From: Microbacterium halotolerans
GTDB taxonomy: Bacteria > Actinomycetota > Actinomycetes > Actinomycetales > Microbacteriaceae
Reading direction: 5' to 3'
NCBI RefSeq assembly: GCF_003569805.1
Contig: NZ_KZ984051.1
Coordinates: 90,535 to 154,534 of the forward strand
DNA length: 64,000 bases
Below the pieces are notes generated by a model. The model was not told where the DNA came from and searched no databases. It saw only the letters and a list, made by a program, of their open reading frames with translations. The position numbers were made by a program, and so were the translations under genes. Of the stretch, positions 49,478 through 59,136 are shown one piece after another; position 1 is the first letter of the stretch, and every line of letters begins with the position of its first letter.

Positions 49478-50890
49478 CTACTGTCGGCTGTACGGGTTCT
49501 GCGGGGGCTGGCCGTACGGCGCCGGCTCCCCCTGCGGCTGAACGGGAGGCTGACCCTGTTGGCCGTAGGGCGCCCCGCCCGGATACGGCTGGGGCTGACC
49601 GAACTGTGCGTACGGGGACTGGCCCGGCTGCGGCTGCGGATGACCGGGTTGCGCTGGCGCCTGGTGCCCCTGCTGGTACGGCGCCTGTGCGGGCTGCTGG
49701 CCGAACTGCGCGGCACCGGGCTGGCCGGGCGCCGGGTACGGCTGCGGCGAGCGCGGCTTCTTCTTCTGCGTCGGCATCACCATGACGATCCCCGCCACGA
49801 GCATCAGGAGCGACAGGATGAGCAGCAGGTACACGCCGAAGCCGACGTCGGCGCTCACACCGAGGCCGACACCGGCGGCCTCACTCGCACCGCTGAACAC
49901 CGCGATCGAGTCGACGATGCCGATCACCGCAGCCACCATGCCCAGCACGGCCGTCGTGACGCGGGCCCACGTCGCCTTCATCACGATGGCGACGACGCCG
50001 CCAGCGATCACCAGCAGGAAGGCGACCAGAAGCAGGACGCCGTCACCCGAATCCCAGAAGGTGACGCTCTGCGACGCCCCCGCGACCGACACTGAGACGG
50101 CGGGCAGGAAGATCGGAAGGATCGCCAGCAGCGCGAGCGCTGGGAGAACGAAACCCGCGAGGGAGACGAACTTCGCCATCGGGGTGGCGTCCTTCTCGTT
50201 CGCTGCCTGCTGGAAGTCTCTGGCCGCGCCCTGTGCCGCCGGGACCGCGTGCTGCGGGGAGGAGTCCTTCGCGCCGGGTTCCACCTGGTGCGCACCCGCC
50301 GAGGCCTTCTCCCACGGCTCTTCCGGGCGCTGCGGCTGGCCGACCTCGCCGGCGGCGACCGCCGCCTGATACTCAGCCGTGCTCGGTTCACGACCCGCGC
50401 GCTGGCGGAACTCTGCCGCCCACTGGTCGGGGCTGATGGGTCCCGGACGCTGCGGCTGCCGATCCGGTGCCGGCCGCTGTGCGTACGGCGACTGGCCGCC
50501 CTGCGTCGGCTGCTGCGGTGCACCCGCGGCGCCGGGCCCTGCCTGCGGCGGGTATCCCGGCTGGCCGAACGCACCCTGCTGTCCGTACGGCATCTGCTGG
50601 CCGTAGCCCGCGGAAGGCTGCGCGCCCTGCGACCCGGCCGCTGCGGTGTCCGGAGTCCGTCCGTATGCCTGCTGCGTCCCCGGGGTCTCGGCCGGCGGCG
50701 CACTCGCCGCCTGCACACCGTGCGCACGCAGCCAGTCGGCGAGTTCGGGGTAGCAGTTCGGGTGGGCGAGCACGGAAGGGCGCAGATCGGGCCGCGCCGT
50801 GGCGAGATGTCCGAGTGTGGCCTGATCGAACTGCGGATCACGCAGCAGATCCTGCTCGGTGTACATCGAAAGATCGTGGCCAGGCATCAT
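49478..50890 (-). CDS. Variant leucine-rich-repeat / Pro-Gln-rich membrane protein
   Basis: A 470-residue protein. The N-terminus is an LRV-like domain (LLRDPQFDQATLGHLATARP, followed by LRPSVLAHPNCYPELADWL) seen in many Microbacteriaceae membrane and kinase-linked proteins. Long Gly/Gln/Pro-rich stretches (about 80-200 and 390-470) flank four transmembrane segments (about 245-365). Function unknown. ATG 50890 follows GGGGGA. Confidence 0.8.
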   Translation of the reverse strand: MMPGHDLSMYTEQDLLRDPQFDQATLGHLATARPDLRPSVLAHPNCYPELADWLRAHGVQAASAPPAETPGTQQAYGRTPDTAAAGSQGAQPSAGYGQQMPYGQQGAFGQPGYPPQAGPGAAGAPQQPTQGGQSPYAQRPAPDRQPQRPGPISPDQWAAEFRQRAGREPSTAEYQAAVAAGEVGQPQRPEEPWEKASAGAHQVEPGAKDSSPQHAVPAAQGAARDFQQAANEKDATPMAKFVSLAGFVLPALALLAILPIFLPAVSVSVAGASQSVTFWDSGDGVLLLVAFLLVIAGGVVAIVMKATWARVTTAVLGMVAAVIGIVDSIAVFSGASEAAGVGLGVSADVGFGVYLLLILSLLMLVAGIVMVMPTQKKKPRSPQPYPAPGQPGAAQFGQQPAQAPYQQGHQAPAQPGHPQPQPGQSPYAQFGQPQPYPGGAPYGQQGQPPVQPQGEPAPYGQPPQNPYSRQ

Positions 50891-51130
50891 TCCCCCAGTT
50901 CGTGCTGCGACCGGAGGGTGAACCGGCCGACCGCCGCCCCCGAGGGCATGGCGAACACCGCAAGCCTATCGCCCGCACGCAACGCCGCGGGAGGGGGCAG
51001 AGTTCCGCACGACTCAGCCGCTCCGCACCCCCGACCGTTCCGGTGCGAGGAATCGCCGCCATACCCCGGGCACAGCGGCAGGATGCCGCACCCGCGCAGC
51101 TCGGCGCGACACCCGAGCTGCGCGGCGCAC

Positions 51131-51658
51131 TCAGCCCTCCGCCGAGGAGATCCGGATGGACGCCGCCCAGTCCGCAACCCACGACGGCAGCTCGATGTCG
51201 TCGGGAGCATCGCCCGACGCCTCGAGCAGCTCTGCCGTGCTGACCGTTCCGCCCGAGCGCTTGAGGAACCGCGCCTGCACGACGGCCCGGGCGATGAGCT
51301 TCCCGCCGCGGCGGAACTCCTGCTGCATGTATGCCGCGCGCTCGTCGAAGCCGAGCACGCGCGTCGTCACCACGAAGCGCTGCCACAGCTTCAGCGAGCG
51401 CTTGTAGGTGATGGTCTGCGCGCCGACCACGGGGTACCAGCCGCGCCGCGTCACCTCCTGCATGTACCCGGATCGCATCGTGAGATCGGTGCGCCCCAGA
51501 TCCATCAGCCCGAGGTAGCGGGCGTTGTTCATGTGCCGCAGCGGGTCGAGGTCGGTCGGCCATACCCGGAACGGGGTGCGCGTCTCACTCCACAGCGAGA
51601 CGCGCGGCGCTCGGCGCAGACGGAGGGTGAGCAGGAGCAGCCGGAAGTACAGATTCAC
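51131..51658 (-). CDS. Hotdog-fold acyl-CoA thioesterase
   Basis: A 175-residue thioesterase of the 4HBT/FcoT-like type. The conserved [20 protein letters not shown] contains the catalytic Asp and the hotdog helix, followed by [20 protein letters not shown]. It hydrolyses acyl-CoA thioesters; the exact substrate is unknown. Standalone, divergent from trhO. Confidence 0.88.
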   Translation of the reverse strand: MNLYFRLLLLTLRLRRAPRVSLWSETRTPFRVWPTDLDPLRHMNNARYLGLMDLGRTDLTMRSGYMQEVTRRGWYPVVGAQTITYKRSLKLWQRFVVTTRVLGFDERAAYMQQEFRRGGKLIARAVVQARFLKRSGGTVSTAELLEASGDAPDDIELPSWVADWAASIRISSAEG

Positions 51659-51827
51659 ACCGTTCAGTACATCAGTCGCAGACGAGATCTGGTGCGGCCG
51701 TCGTCGAGGTCGTACAAATCACCTCGGATCCCGCGCGGAAGAACAGTCCGTGCGATACGAACGAGCCGCACGCTGCCGCCCCATCCGGTCGCACCCGCCG
51801 CCCATCCGGTTCTCGTACGCTGGGAGC

Positions 51828-52721
51828 GTGCATGCGAAGATCCTGCTCTACTACGTCTTCACACCGATCGCCGACCCCGAAGCGATCCGGCTGTGGCAGC
51901 GCGACCTGTGCGAGTCCCTGGGGCTGCGCGGGCGCCTGCTGATCTCGCGCCACGGGCTCAACGGCACTCTCGGCGGCGAGATGTCGGCGCTGAAGCGATA
52001 CGTGCGCAAGACCAAGGAGTACCGGGCGTTCAAGGGCATCGACTTCAAGTGGTCGGAGGGCACGGGGCTCGACGATGACGGCCTGAGCTGCGATTTCCCG
52101 AGGCTGTCGGTGAAGGTGCGCGACGAGATCGTGTCGTTCGGTGCCCCGGATGAGCTGGTCGTCGATGAGACGGGCGTGGTCGGCGGCGGCACCCATCTGG
52201 CCCCGGATGAGCTGAACCGGCTGGTCGACGAACGCGACGACGTGGTGTTCTTCGACGGTCGCAATGCGTTCGAGGCCGAGATCGGCCGGTTCGACGGCGC
52301 GGTCGTTCCGGATGTCACCACGACGCACGACTTCGTCACCGAACTCGATTCGGGCAGGTACGACCATCTCAAGGACAAGCCGGTCGTCACCTACTGCACC
52401 GGCGGCATCCGGTGCGAGGTGCTCTCGAGCCTGATGGTGAAGCGCGGCTTCGGCGAGGTGTATCAGCTCGACGGCGGCATCGTGCGCTACGCGGAGAAAT
52501 TCGGCAACGACGGGCTCTGGCGCGGTTCGCTGTACGTGTTCGACGGCCGCGAGTCGCTTGCATTCGGCGACGAGGTGATCGGAAGCTGCGCCTCCTGCGG
52601 CGGCCCGACCGACCGGATGGTCGACTGCGCCGACGACGCCTGTCGCGCCAGGGTGGTGCTGTGCGAGCGCTGCGGCGAGCGCGCCGCCTGCCGCGAGCAC
52701 GCCGCGGTGCTGCAGAAGTAG
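51828..52721 (+). CDS. trhO: tRNA uridine(34) hydroxylase (rhodanese family)
   Basis: Makes 5-hydroxyuridine at the wobble base of tRNAs. The 297 residues have an N-terminal UPF0176 domain ([28 protein letters not shown]), a central rhodanese domain with catalytic loop [12 protein letters not shown], and a C-terminal cysteine-rich zinc-like region (SCASCGG, CADDAC, CERCGE). GTG 51828 starts exactly at the family N-terminus and is preferred to the much longer in-frame start. Confidence 0.93.
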   Translation: MHAKILLYYVFTPIADPEAIRLWQRDLCESLGLRGRLLISRHGLNGTLGGEMSALKRYVRKTKEYRAFKGIDFKWSEGTGLDDDGLSCDFPRLSVKVRDEIVSFGAPDELVVDETGVVGGGTHLAPDELNRLVDERDDVVFFDGRNAFEAEIGRFDGAVVPDVTTTHDFVTELDSGRYDHLKDKPVVTYCTGGIRCEVLSSLMVKRGFGEVYQLDGGIVRYAEKFGNDGLWRGSLYVFDGRESLAFGDEVIGSCASCGGPTDRMVDCADDACRARVVLCERCGERAACREHAAVLQK

Positions 52722-52763
52722 CCAGCAACACGTTCCGGTGCGCGACACCGACCTGACGTCACC

Positions 52764-52841
52764 GGGTGCAATTCGTCATTTCTGGCACATCTCCGGTGCT
52801 GTGCACCCCATGAGATGTGCCAGAAATGACGAATTGCACCC
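52764..52841. repeat. Perfect 29-bp inverted repeat (IR-4)
   Basis: Arms 52764-52792 and 52813-52841 are perfect complements of 29 nt around a 20-nt spacer. It lies between the convergent trhO and ribokinase genes, so a bidirectional terminator is possible, but there is no T-tract and the arm is unusually long and AT-richer than its surroundings. Confidence 0.9.
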
Positions 52842-52862
52842 AAGTCACGCGAACCCGGGGCG

Positions 52863-53780
52863 TCAGGGTGAGGCGAGGAGAGCTGCGACTTCCGCGGCTG
52901 TGGGCACGGCAGGCTGGGCGCCGGGGCGAGTGACGGCGATCGCGCTGGCGGCGGCGCCGGCGCGAGCGGCCGCGACGAGCGCGTCGAGGTCGAGCGGGCC
53001 GCGGCCGAGGTGCGCGGCGAACACTCCGCAGAACGTGTCGCCGGCGCCCGTGGTGTCGACCGGGGTGACGGGGAACGCGGGCACCTGTGCGCGCTCCGGT
53101 CCGAGGGCGATGATCGAGCCGACTGCTCCGAGCGTGACGACCAGCGCCGGCACCCGCGCCGCGAGCAGGTCGACCGCCTCGGACTGATCGGCGACGCCTG
53201 CGATGTCGAGCAGCTCGTGCTCGTTCACGATGAGCACGTCGACCTTGTCGAGCACGCGCTCGGCGACATCCGGGCTCGTCAGCGGCTCCGAGGGCGCGGC
53301 GTTCAGCACGAACAGTGCGCCGTCACCTCGTGCATCGGCCGCCGCCTCGACCAGTTCGACAGGCACCTCGAGCTGTGCGGCGACGGTATCGGCGGCCGCG
53401 ACGATTCCGCGCTGTGCGTCGTTCAGCGATGTCAGCGCACCGTTGGCCCCGGCGACCACGACGATGGCGTTCTCGGCGTCGTCGTCGACGGAGATGAGGG
53501 CGACGCCGCTCGGCTCCGCCGCTGTCGCCAGGCCCGACACGTCGATGCCGTCGGCTTCGAGCCACGCCCGCAGCTGCCTGCCATCCGGATCATCACCCAC
53601 TGCGCCGATGAACGCCGCGTCGGCACCGCCGGCGCGCGCCGCGCCCACGACCTGGTTCGCGCCTTTGCCCCCGCCACCGCGCGACGAGCCGGTTGCGAGC
53701 AGCGTCTCGCCCGGCCCCGGGATGCGCGGAACCCGCGCGACGACATCCATGTTGACGCTTCCGACCACGGCGATGCTCAT
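52863..53780 (-). CDS. rbsK: Ribokinase (PfkB family)
   Basis: Phosphorylates D-ribose (or a related sugar) at the 5-hydroxyl with ATP. Of 305 residues, the first PfkB signature is GGKGANQVVGAARAGG near residue 38, VGSVNMDVVARVPRIPGPGE opens the protein, and the second signature DTTGAGDTFCGVFAAHLG includes the catalytic Asp near residue 250. ATG 53780 has AGGAGG upstream. No rbs transporter genes are nearby, so the true sugar could differ. Confidence 0.9.
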   Translation of the reverse strand: MSIAVVGSVNMDVVARVPRIPGPGETLLATGSSRGGGGKGANQVVGAARAGGADAAFIGAVGDDPDGRQLRAWLEADGIDVSGLATAAEPSGVALISVDDDAENAIVVVAGANGALTSLNDAQRGIVAAADTVAAQLEVPVELVEAAADARGDGALFVLNAAPSEPLTSPDVAERVLDKVDVLIVNEHELLDIAGVADQSEAVDLLAARVPALVVTLGAVGSIIALGPERAQVPAFPVTPVDTTGAGDTFCGVFAAHLGRGPLDLDALVAAARAGAAASAIAVTRPGAQPAVPTAAEVAALLASP

Positions 53781-53967
53781 CGTCCACTCCTCCTGCGCAC
53801 CGGGCGGCGCACCCACCCATCCTGCCGCACGCCGGCCTGAGCCCGCCGCCCGACACAACGCAGTCGATCTGTCGGTTCATCCTCCGCCGTGCCGCGGAAC
53901 TCCGCGAACCCGAGCGGCATACCGCGCCGAGTCGACTGCATTGTGTTCCGCGCCGACCCTCGCAGGC

Positions 53968-55173
53968 TCACTGATCCCGTTCGATGCTCCGGATGATGCG
54001 CAGGGCGCCCGTGTCGGCGACGAGTTCGCCGGAGCGGGCCGCCTCCTCGACGCGGTGCACTGCTTCGATCCTGTGGTCGGGCTCGACTCTGCGCGGCCGG
54101 TAGACGACCAGCGAGTGGAACACGAACCGCGCCAGGAACGCCACCGCGAGGGTGATGGCCGTGGCGAAGGCGCTGGAGATGTGCCAGGTCTCCACCAACA
54201 GCGCCATCACCGGGATCCGGATGGCCGCCTCGACGTTGTTGAATGCGAACGACGTCGCGAAGCGGCGCCGGAACCCGGCGGCCCGCGATCGCATGTCGTG
54301 GAAGACGAAGCGCTCCTGCAGCAGGAAGTTCGCCACGATGGTGATCTCTGCGGCCGCGATCGCCGCCCACAGGTACGGCGCTCCCGCGCCCGTCAGCCCC
54401 CACACGATGGCGATGTTGGCCACCGCTCCGATGGCGCCGATCAGCGCGAACACCGACATCTTGCCGAACCGGAGCCGGGTCAGCTGGCCCAGGAAGTGCA
54501 CGCCCTGCCGCGCGTTCGCCTTGGAGCGGCCGTCGCGCCGGCGCTCGAAGCTCATCGGCACCTCGGCGACGCGCAGCTGCGAACGCACGAGGATCTCCAG
54601 CAGGATCTTGAACCCGTCGGGGCGCAGCGCGTCGAGGTCGACGCACCGCCTGTCGACCAGGAAGAAGCCCGCCATCGGGTCGGTCACACTCTGCAGCCGC
54701 ACGGGGAACATCGCCCTGGTGATCGCCGTCGACACCCGCGAGACCCACACGCGCATCCGGGTGCCGAGCCCGGCGAGGTCGCCCCCGCCCGTGTAGCGCG
54801 ATGCGATCACGGCGTCAGCTCCGCCGCGCGCGTGCCGGTCGAGCAGCGTCGGCAGCACGGAGGGCGGATGCTGCAGGTCGCCGTCCATCACGATGCACAC
54901 ATCGTGCGCCGCCCGCCTCATGCCCTCGACGACCGCTCCGCCGAGACCTCCGGTGCGATCTTCCGGGTCTCGGTGCACGATACGAACCGGGAGCGGCGCC
55001 TCGGCTGCGACCCGGGCGACCTCATCCGGTGTGCCGTCGTCGCTGTCGTCGACGAACAGGATCTCGGTCTCGCGCCCGTCCAGGGCGGCAGCGACCTGGG
55101 CGATCAGGTCGGCGACATTGCCGCGCTCATTGCGCGTCGGCACGATGACGGTCGCCGCGGCCTGACTCTGCAC
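53968..55173 (-). CDS. Polyprenol-phosphate mannosyltransferase-like GT2 fused to GtrA
   Basis: A 401-residue membrane enzyme. The N-terminal GT2 domain (about 1-235) has TVIVPTRNERGNVADLI, FVDDSDDGTPDEV, VMDGDLQHPPSVLP and DPMAGFFLVDR, as in dolichol/polyprenol-phosphate mannose synthases (Ppm1/DPM1). The C-terminal GtrA domain has four transmembrane segments (from GKMSVFALIGAIGAVANIAI on). It probably loads a sugar onto polyprenyl phosphate for glycan or protein glycosylation. Start at 55173. Confidence 0.88.
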   Translation of the reverse strand: MQSQAAATVIVPTRNERGNVADLIAQVAAALDGRETEILFVDDSDDGTPDEVARVAAEAPLPVRIVHRDPEDRTGGLGGAVVEGMRRAAHDVCIVMDGDLQHPPSVLPTLLDRHARGGADAVIASRYTGGGDLAGLGTRMRVWVSRVSTAITRAMFPVRLQSVTDPMAGFFLVDRRCVDLDALRPDGFKILLEILVRSQLRVAEVPMSFERRRDGRSKANARQGVHFLGQLTRLRFGKMSVFALIGAIGAVANIAIVWGLTGAGAPYLWAAIAAAEITIVANFLLQERFVFHDMRSRAAGFRRRFATSFAFNNVEAAIRIPVMALLVETWHISSAFATAITLAVAFLARFVFHSLVVYRPRRVEPDHRIEAVHRVEEAARSGELVADTGALRIIRSIERDQ

Positions 55174-55232
55174 CCGCCTATGTTCCCACGGGTCGCTGAG
55201 GCGGTGCTGGCCGCGCGGAGCAGGTGGACCGG

Positions 55233-55955
55233 TCAGTCGCGGTCACCCTGATGCGCGAGTCCGGTGAGGTCGTCGGGCGTCATCGGCTCGGACGGCAGCG
55301 AAGGGCGGGCCGCGCCTTCGGGGCGGAGCGCGTCGAGCACGTAGGCGCGCATCCGAGGTATCAGGCGCGAGCGCTGCGGTTCGGCCGCTGTGGCGAGGTC
55401 GGCGACCATCGTCGCGAGCATGGCGATGTCGCCCAGCTCGGCATCGTCGCGGATGTCCCCGTCGGCCTTGGCGGTTTCGACCGCCTCCATCACCTCGGCG
55501 GCCCAACTGCCCATCCGGGGCTCGTCCGGGTACATCCTCAACACTCTGGCCGAGATCCGGCGCGATACCGGCTTGTGCACGGCCAACCGGATGGCGCCGT
55601 CCATGAAGGAGAGCACCCTCGGCATGCCGGGCTCGGCCTTGAGCATCTCTTCCCCCACCTCGTCGAGCCTGGCCTGATTGCGCCGGTAGATCGCGAGGAA
55701 CAGGGCGCCGCGGTCGGGGAAGTGCCGATAGACGGTGCCGACGCCGACACCGGTGACATCCGCGATGCGGTGGAAGCCGATCTCCAGCCCCTCGTCCTGG
55801 AACAGTTCCTCTGCACGGTCGAGGATGCGTTCGCGATTCTGCGCAGCGTCTCGGCGCTGCGCCCGTTCCTGTTTCGGCACGTCCCCACTATGCCACTGCT
55901 TCCCAGGGGAACTCGCGGCCTGCGCAGGGCGTGCCCGCCATCGCTCGTCCGACAT
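55233..55955 (-). CDS. TetR family regulator
   Basis: A 240-residue repressor. The N-terminal helix-turn-helix region is RILDRAEELFQDEGLEIGFH followed by RIADVTGVGVGTVYRHFPDR; the C-terminal ligand domain has no recognised subfamily. ATG 55955 is favoured by AAAGGGGTGA upstream; an in-frame GTG at 55880 would trim 25 residues. Divergent from the 740-aa membrane protein, with a palindromic operator in the shared promoter. Confidence 0.88.
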   Translation of the reverse strand: MSDERWRARPAQAASSPGKQWHSGDVPKQERAQRRDAAQNRERILDRAEELFQDEGLEIGFHRIADVTGVGVGTVYRHFPDRGALFLAIYRRNQARLDEVGEEMLKAEPGMPRVLSFMDGAIRLAVHKPVSRRISARVLRMYPDEPRMGSWAAEVMEAVETAKADGDIRDDAELGDIAMLATMVADLATAAEPQRSRLIPRMRAYVLDALRPEGAARPSLPSEPMTPDDLTGLAHQGDRD

Positions 55956-56003
55956 CCGACTCACCCCTTTCCCGCACACCAGGATCTCGGTACAGTATCT
56001 TAC

Positions 56004-56018
56004 CGGACACACTGTCCG
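56004..56018. promoter_or_regulatory. Probable TetR operator
   Basis: Palindrome CGGACA-CAC-TGTCCG in the 84-bp divergent gap. A TAAGAT -10-like box for the TetR gene lies next to it on the minus strand. It suits autoregulation and control of the divergent gene. Confidence 0.65.
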
Positions 56019-56039
56019 TTTGATTGAGAGAGGATCAGA

Positions 56040-58262
56040 ATGCCGGCTCGGACACGATGGGGGCGCTTCTTCGTGGCCGCGGCGCTCGCCATGGGCGCGG
56101 CGCTGACGTTGTCCGCACCCGCGAGCGCTGCGGGGATCACGCCGAAGATGCCGGACGGTGTCGTGCCTTCGCCGGACGGCATCGAGAGCTTCCTGGTGCC
56201 GAACGACGTCGACGCAGAAAGCAGCATCAAGTTCGCAGCGGACCTCGACGTCGCCGAGAGCGATCTCCCGATCCGCGTCGATGCCGTCGCGATGCTGCCG
56301 GACGGGACCGAGCAGACGCTCTGCGGAGACGAGCGCTCCGACTGGCAGGACTTCGGCCCGGATCCGTATCCGTGGCTGTGCTTCTTCAGCGCAGCGGATT
56401 CCAATCTGCCTACCGCCACAGCCGTCCAGGTCCGCCTGACGACGAACTACGACGCTGACGATGCGGCCCCACCGACCGCCGTCGCGGCATACCCCGAGAT
56501 GAGCATCCTCGCACCGCCCGAGTACACCGACTCCGACGGTGCCGAACTCCGCTATCCGGAATTCCAGACCGACACCGGCACCCTGACTGTCAGCGGCACG
56601 AAGGAGCCGGATCTCGGTATCACCGTGCACGACGGCCGGATCCTCGACCGCGACGACGAGAGCGGCGAGCCGCTGTGCGTCGACCTCACGCCCGGCACCC
56701 GGGAGTGGTCGTGCGAGCTCACGCTTCCGGATGACACGGTCGACACGCATCTCATCAGCGCACGCCAGGTGCCGATCTCGGCGGGTGACAGCCCGTTCTC
56801 GGTCACGTCGGGCTACCGCTGGGCAGTCGTGGAGCGCCTCGCCCCGACGGATCCGGACCCGACCGATCCGGACCCCACCGACCCCGTCGATCCGGAACCC
56901 ACAGACCCCGACCCCACCGACCCCCTCGATCCGGAACCCACAGAACCCACCGATCCGGACCCGACCGATCCTGTCCAGGATCCGACGCCCGACCCCGACC
57001 CGACGACGCAGCCCGTTCCGGAGCCCTCTTCACCGTCCGACCCCGTCGGCGAGCCGGACGGCCCCACCCTCGAGGAACCGGACCCGGAGCTCGCATCGAG
57101 CGACGACGACCCCGCCCAGAACCCGATTCTCGACGCGGACGACGGCGACCGCCCGGCGCAGGATGCTCCCATCGAGCAGGACCCGGATGATGCCGACGAA
57201 GAACGGCCCGCTCCCGTCGACACTCCCCCGCCGGTGACAGCGGATGCCGCGACGACAGTCCCGCCAGCGGCCGCGTCGGATGAGCCGACCGAGTACGGCC
57301 ACGGCCTGCCCACGTTCGGCGACCTGCTCGCAAAGCCGATCGGAGTCGTGATTCCCGCGGTCGCGACGGCGATCGGGTTCCTGATCCTGGTGGCGATTCC
57401 GTCCGAGCTGATGTACGGCACGCTGCGCCAGAACTACACCAGGCTCGCGTTCGCCCCCGCGGCGCTGCGTCGCAGGTGGGCGGCGTGGCGTGCGCGGCGC
57501 TCCCCTCGCTGGCGCGTGCTCGTCGCACCCGCGATCATCACGACGGGTGCGCTGATCGCATCCTTCGCCGACCCCGCGCCTCCCGCACCGGGCGCCGCGC
57601 TGCGCCTGTTCCTCGCGCTGATGTGCTCGATGACGCTGATGAACGTGCTGGCCGTGATGTCGGGCCGGTGGGCGGCGGGCCGGATGGGCCTGCCCACCCG
57701 CGTGCTGCTGATGCCAGGCTTCCTGCTCATCGGTGCCGTCGGCGTGCTCGCCTCTCGCATCTTCGACATGCATCCGGGCATCCTGTTCGGCATCCTCGCG
57801 ATGTCGGTCGTGACCGCGGCCGTGAAGAAGAGCCAGGCGGGAGTGCTCGCGCTGATCCTGTGCGGCGGCTTCATCGTCGCCGGAGTGGTCGCCTGGCTGA
57901 TGTACGCGGTGATCGGCGACTCGCTGTCGGGTTTCTGGGGCGAGTTCCTGCGCGAACTGCTCACCGCCGTCGCGGCGGGAGGAATCGGCTCCATGGTCGT
58001 CGTGCTGCTGCCGGTGACGTTCATGAGCGGTCGAGACATCTTCCTCTGGTCCAAGCGCGTGTGGGCGCTGGTCTATGCGATCGCACTCGTGCTGTTCGTT
58101 CTGCTGGTGGTGCCGCTGCCCGATTCGTGGCAGGAGTCCGCCGGCACGTCTCTGCTGTGGCTCGCCGCATTCGGCGCGTTCGGCGCGGTGTCCATCGGGG
58201 TGTGGGCATGGTTCCGCTTCCGAGCGCCCGCCAAGGCGAACGCGGGTAATCTGGAGTCATGA
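56040..58262 (+). CDS. Large multipass membrane protein with exported N-terminal domain
   Basis: A 740-residue protein. A signal peptide (FFVAAALAMGAALTLSAPASA) leads to an exported domain of about 240 residues with paired cysteines. Next is a DPTDP/DPEPTDP-type repeat linker (about 270-330) and an acidic stretch. A membrane domain of about seven spans follows (from PIGVVIPAVATAIGFLILV, near residue 440, to the end). Family not recognised with confidence. Divergent from the TetR gene, which probably represses it. It overlaps the mycoredoxin gene by 4 nt. Confidence 0.82.
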   Translation: MPARTRWGRFFVAAALAMGAALTLSAPASAAGITPKMPDGVVPSPDGIESFLVPNDVDAESSIKFAADLDVAESDLPIRVDAVAMLPDGTEQTLCGDERSDWQDFGPDPYPWLCFFSAADSNLPTATAVQVRLTTNYDADDAAPPTAVAAYPEMSILAPPEYTDSDGAELRYPEFQTDTGTLTVSGTKEPDLGITVHDGRILDRDDESGEPLCVDLTPGTREWSCELTLPDDTVDTHLISARQVPISAGDSPFSVTSGYRWAVVERLAPTDPDPTDPDPTDPVDPEPTDPDPTDPLDPEPTEPTDPDPTDPVQDPTPDPDPTTQPVPEPSSPSDPVGEPDGPTLEEPDPELASSDDDPAQNPILDADDGDRPAQDAPIEQDPDDADEERPAPVDTPPPVTADAATTVPPAAASDEPTEYGHGLPTFGDLLAKPIGVVIPAVATAIGFLILVAIPSELMYGTLRQNYTRLAFAPAALRRRWAAWRARRSPRWRVLVAPAIITTGALIASFADPAPPAPGAALRLFLALMCSMTLMNVLAVMSGRWAAGRMGLPTRVLLMPGFLLIGAVGVLASRIFDMHPGILFGILAMSVVTAAVKKSQAGVLALILCGGFIVAGVVAWLMYAVIGDSLSGFWGEFLRELLTAVAAGGIGSMVVVLLPVTFMSGRDIFLWSKRVWALVYAIALVLFVLLVVPLPDSWQESAGTSLLWLAAFGAFGAVSIGVWAWFRFRAPAKANAGNLES

Positions 58263-58516
58263 CGACTTCCTCGCAGATCCGGATGTTCGGTGCCGACTGG
58301 TGCCGCGACTGCCGCCGCACCAAGGCGCAGCTCGACGAGCTCGGCCTCGACTACGAGTACATCGACCTTGAGGCGGACGCTTCGGCCGCCGACGTGGCGA
58401 AGGAGATCTCGGGCCGCACGCAGATCCCCGTGGTGGTGTACCCCGACAGTTCGCACCACGTCGAGCCGACCAACGCCGACGTCGAGACGAAGCTCAAGGA
58501 GCTCTCGCTCATCTGA
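58259..58516 (+). CDS. Mycoredoxin / glutaredoxin-like protein
   Basis: An 85-residue thioredoxin-fold oxidoreductase with the CxxC site WCRDCRR at residues 14-20 and the cis-Pro loop TQIPVVVYPD. Mycoredoxins reduce mycothiol mixed disulfides; the size and motif fit, although CRDC differs from the common CPYC or CGYC. ATGA overlap with the membrane-protein gene shows coupling. A strong terminator follows. Confidence 0.85.
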   Translation: MTTSSQIRMFGADWCRDCRRTKAQLDELGLDYEYIDLEADASAADVAKEISGRTQIPVVVYPDSSHHVEPTNADVETKLKELSLI

Positions 58517-58526
58517 GCCCGACCAC

Positions 58527-58575
58527 AACGGCCGCTGGCCCCGGATGTCTGACACCCCGGGGCCAGCGGCCGTTT
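58527..58575 (+). terminator. Strong intrinsic terminator after mycoredoxin gene
   Basis: Perfect 18-bp arms (58527-58544 and 58557-58574) with a 12-nt loop, ending in TTT. Confidence 0.9.
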
Positions 58576-58707
58576 CGCGCGCGGCACCGGCCTGTGCGCC
58601 CGCTGATCAACCGTGGTAGATCAGGCCGCTTCTCGCGCGTAGGGCACCGGGTGTTCCCCTCGGCGCCCGTTTCACGGCAGAATGAGTATCGACGGAAGGT
58701 GGCCAGC

Positions 58708-59136
58708 GTGCCAGATGCAGCAGAGACGAGTCCGCTGAGCCTGCCGCATGAGGCGGCGGAGTGCCCGAAGTGCTTCGAGGAGCTCCAGCGCGACCGCGAT
58801 TGGTGGCAGGCCAAGCCTGAGGGCGCGCGCCTGGTGGGGCTCGTCGTCGCGCGCGACGATCTGCCGTCCGTCGTAGAGCAGCGCACCGAATTGACGCGCT
58901 TCGGCGTGCCGATCGACGGCTTCCGCCACCCGGCCCCCGACATCCTGGAGTCGTGGGAGACTCGGCTGGACCGCCTGTTCAACACCCTGACTTCCGGTGA
59001 CGTGCTCGTCGTCGCCGACCTGCGCTCGCTCGGGCGCGATGCATCTGAGGGCGCGCGCACGGTCGCCGCTCTCCGTCGGCACGGCATCATGGTCAAGGTG
59101 CTCGGCCACAAGTCCCGCCACCTCGAGAGCGCATAA
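58708..59136 (+). CDS. Resolvase-like domain protein
   Basis: A 142-residue protein. The second half resembles the end of a serine-recombinase catalytic domain (LTSGDVLVVADLRSLGRDAS, GARTVAALRRHGIMVKVL). The N-terminal catalytic Ser-Arg region of true resolvases is not evident and there is no DNA-binding domain, so recombinase activity is doubtful. A CPKC pair lies near residue 16. GTG 58708 has GGAAGG eight bases upstream. Confidence 0.65.
   Translation: MPDAAETSPLSLPHEAAECPKCFEELQRDRDWWQAKPEGARLVGLVVARDDLPSVVEQRTELTRFGVPIDGFRHPAPDILESWETRLDRLFNTLTSGDVLVVADLRSLGRDASEGARTVAALRRHGIMVKVLGHKSRHLESA

Noticed and set aside
56845..57000. Short GATCCGGACCC-type tandem repeats
   Set aside because: They encode the DPTDP/DPEPTDP linker of the 740-aa membrane protein, a common low-complexity spacer.
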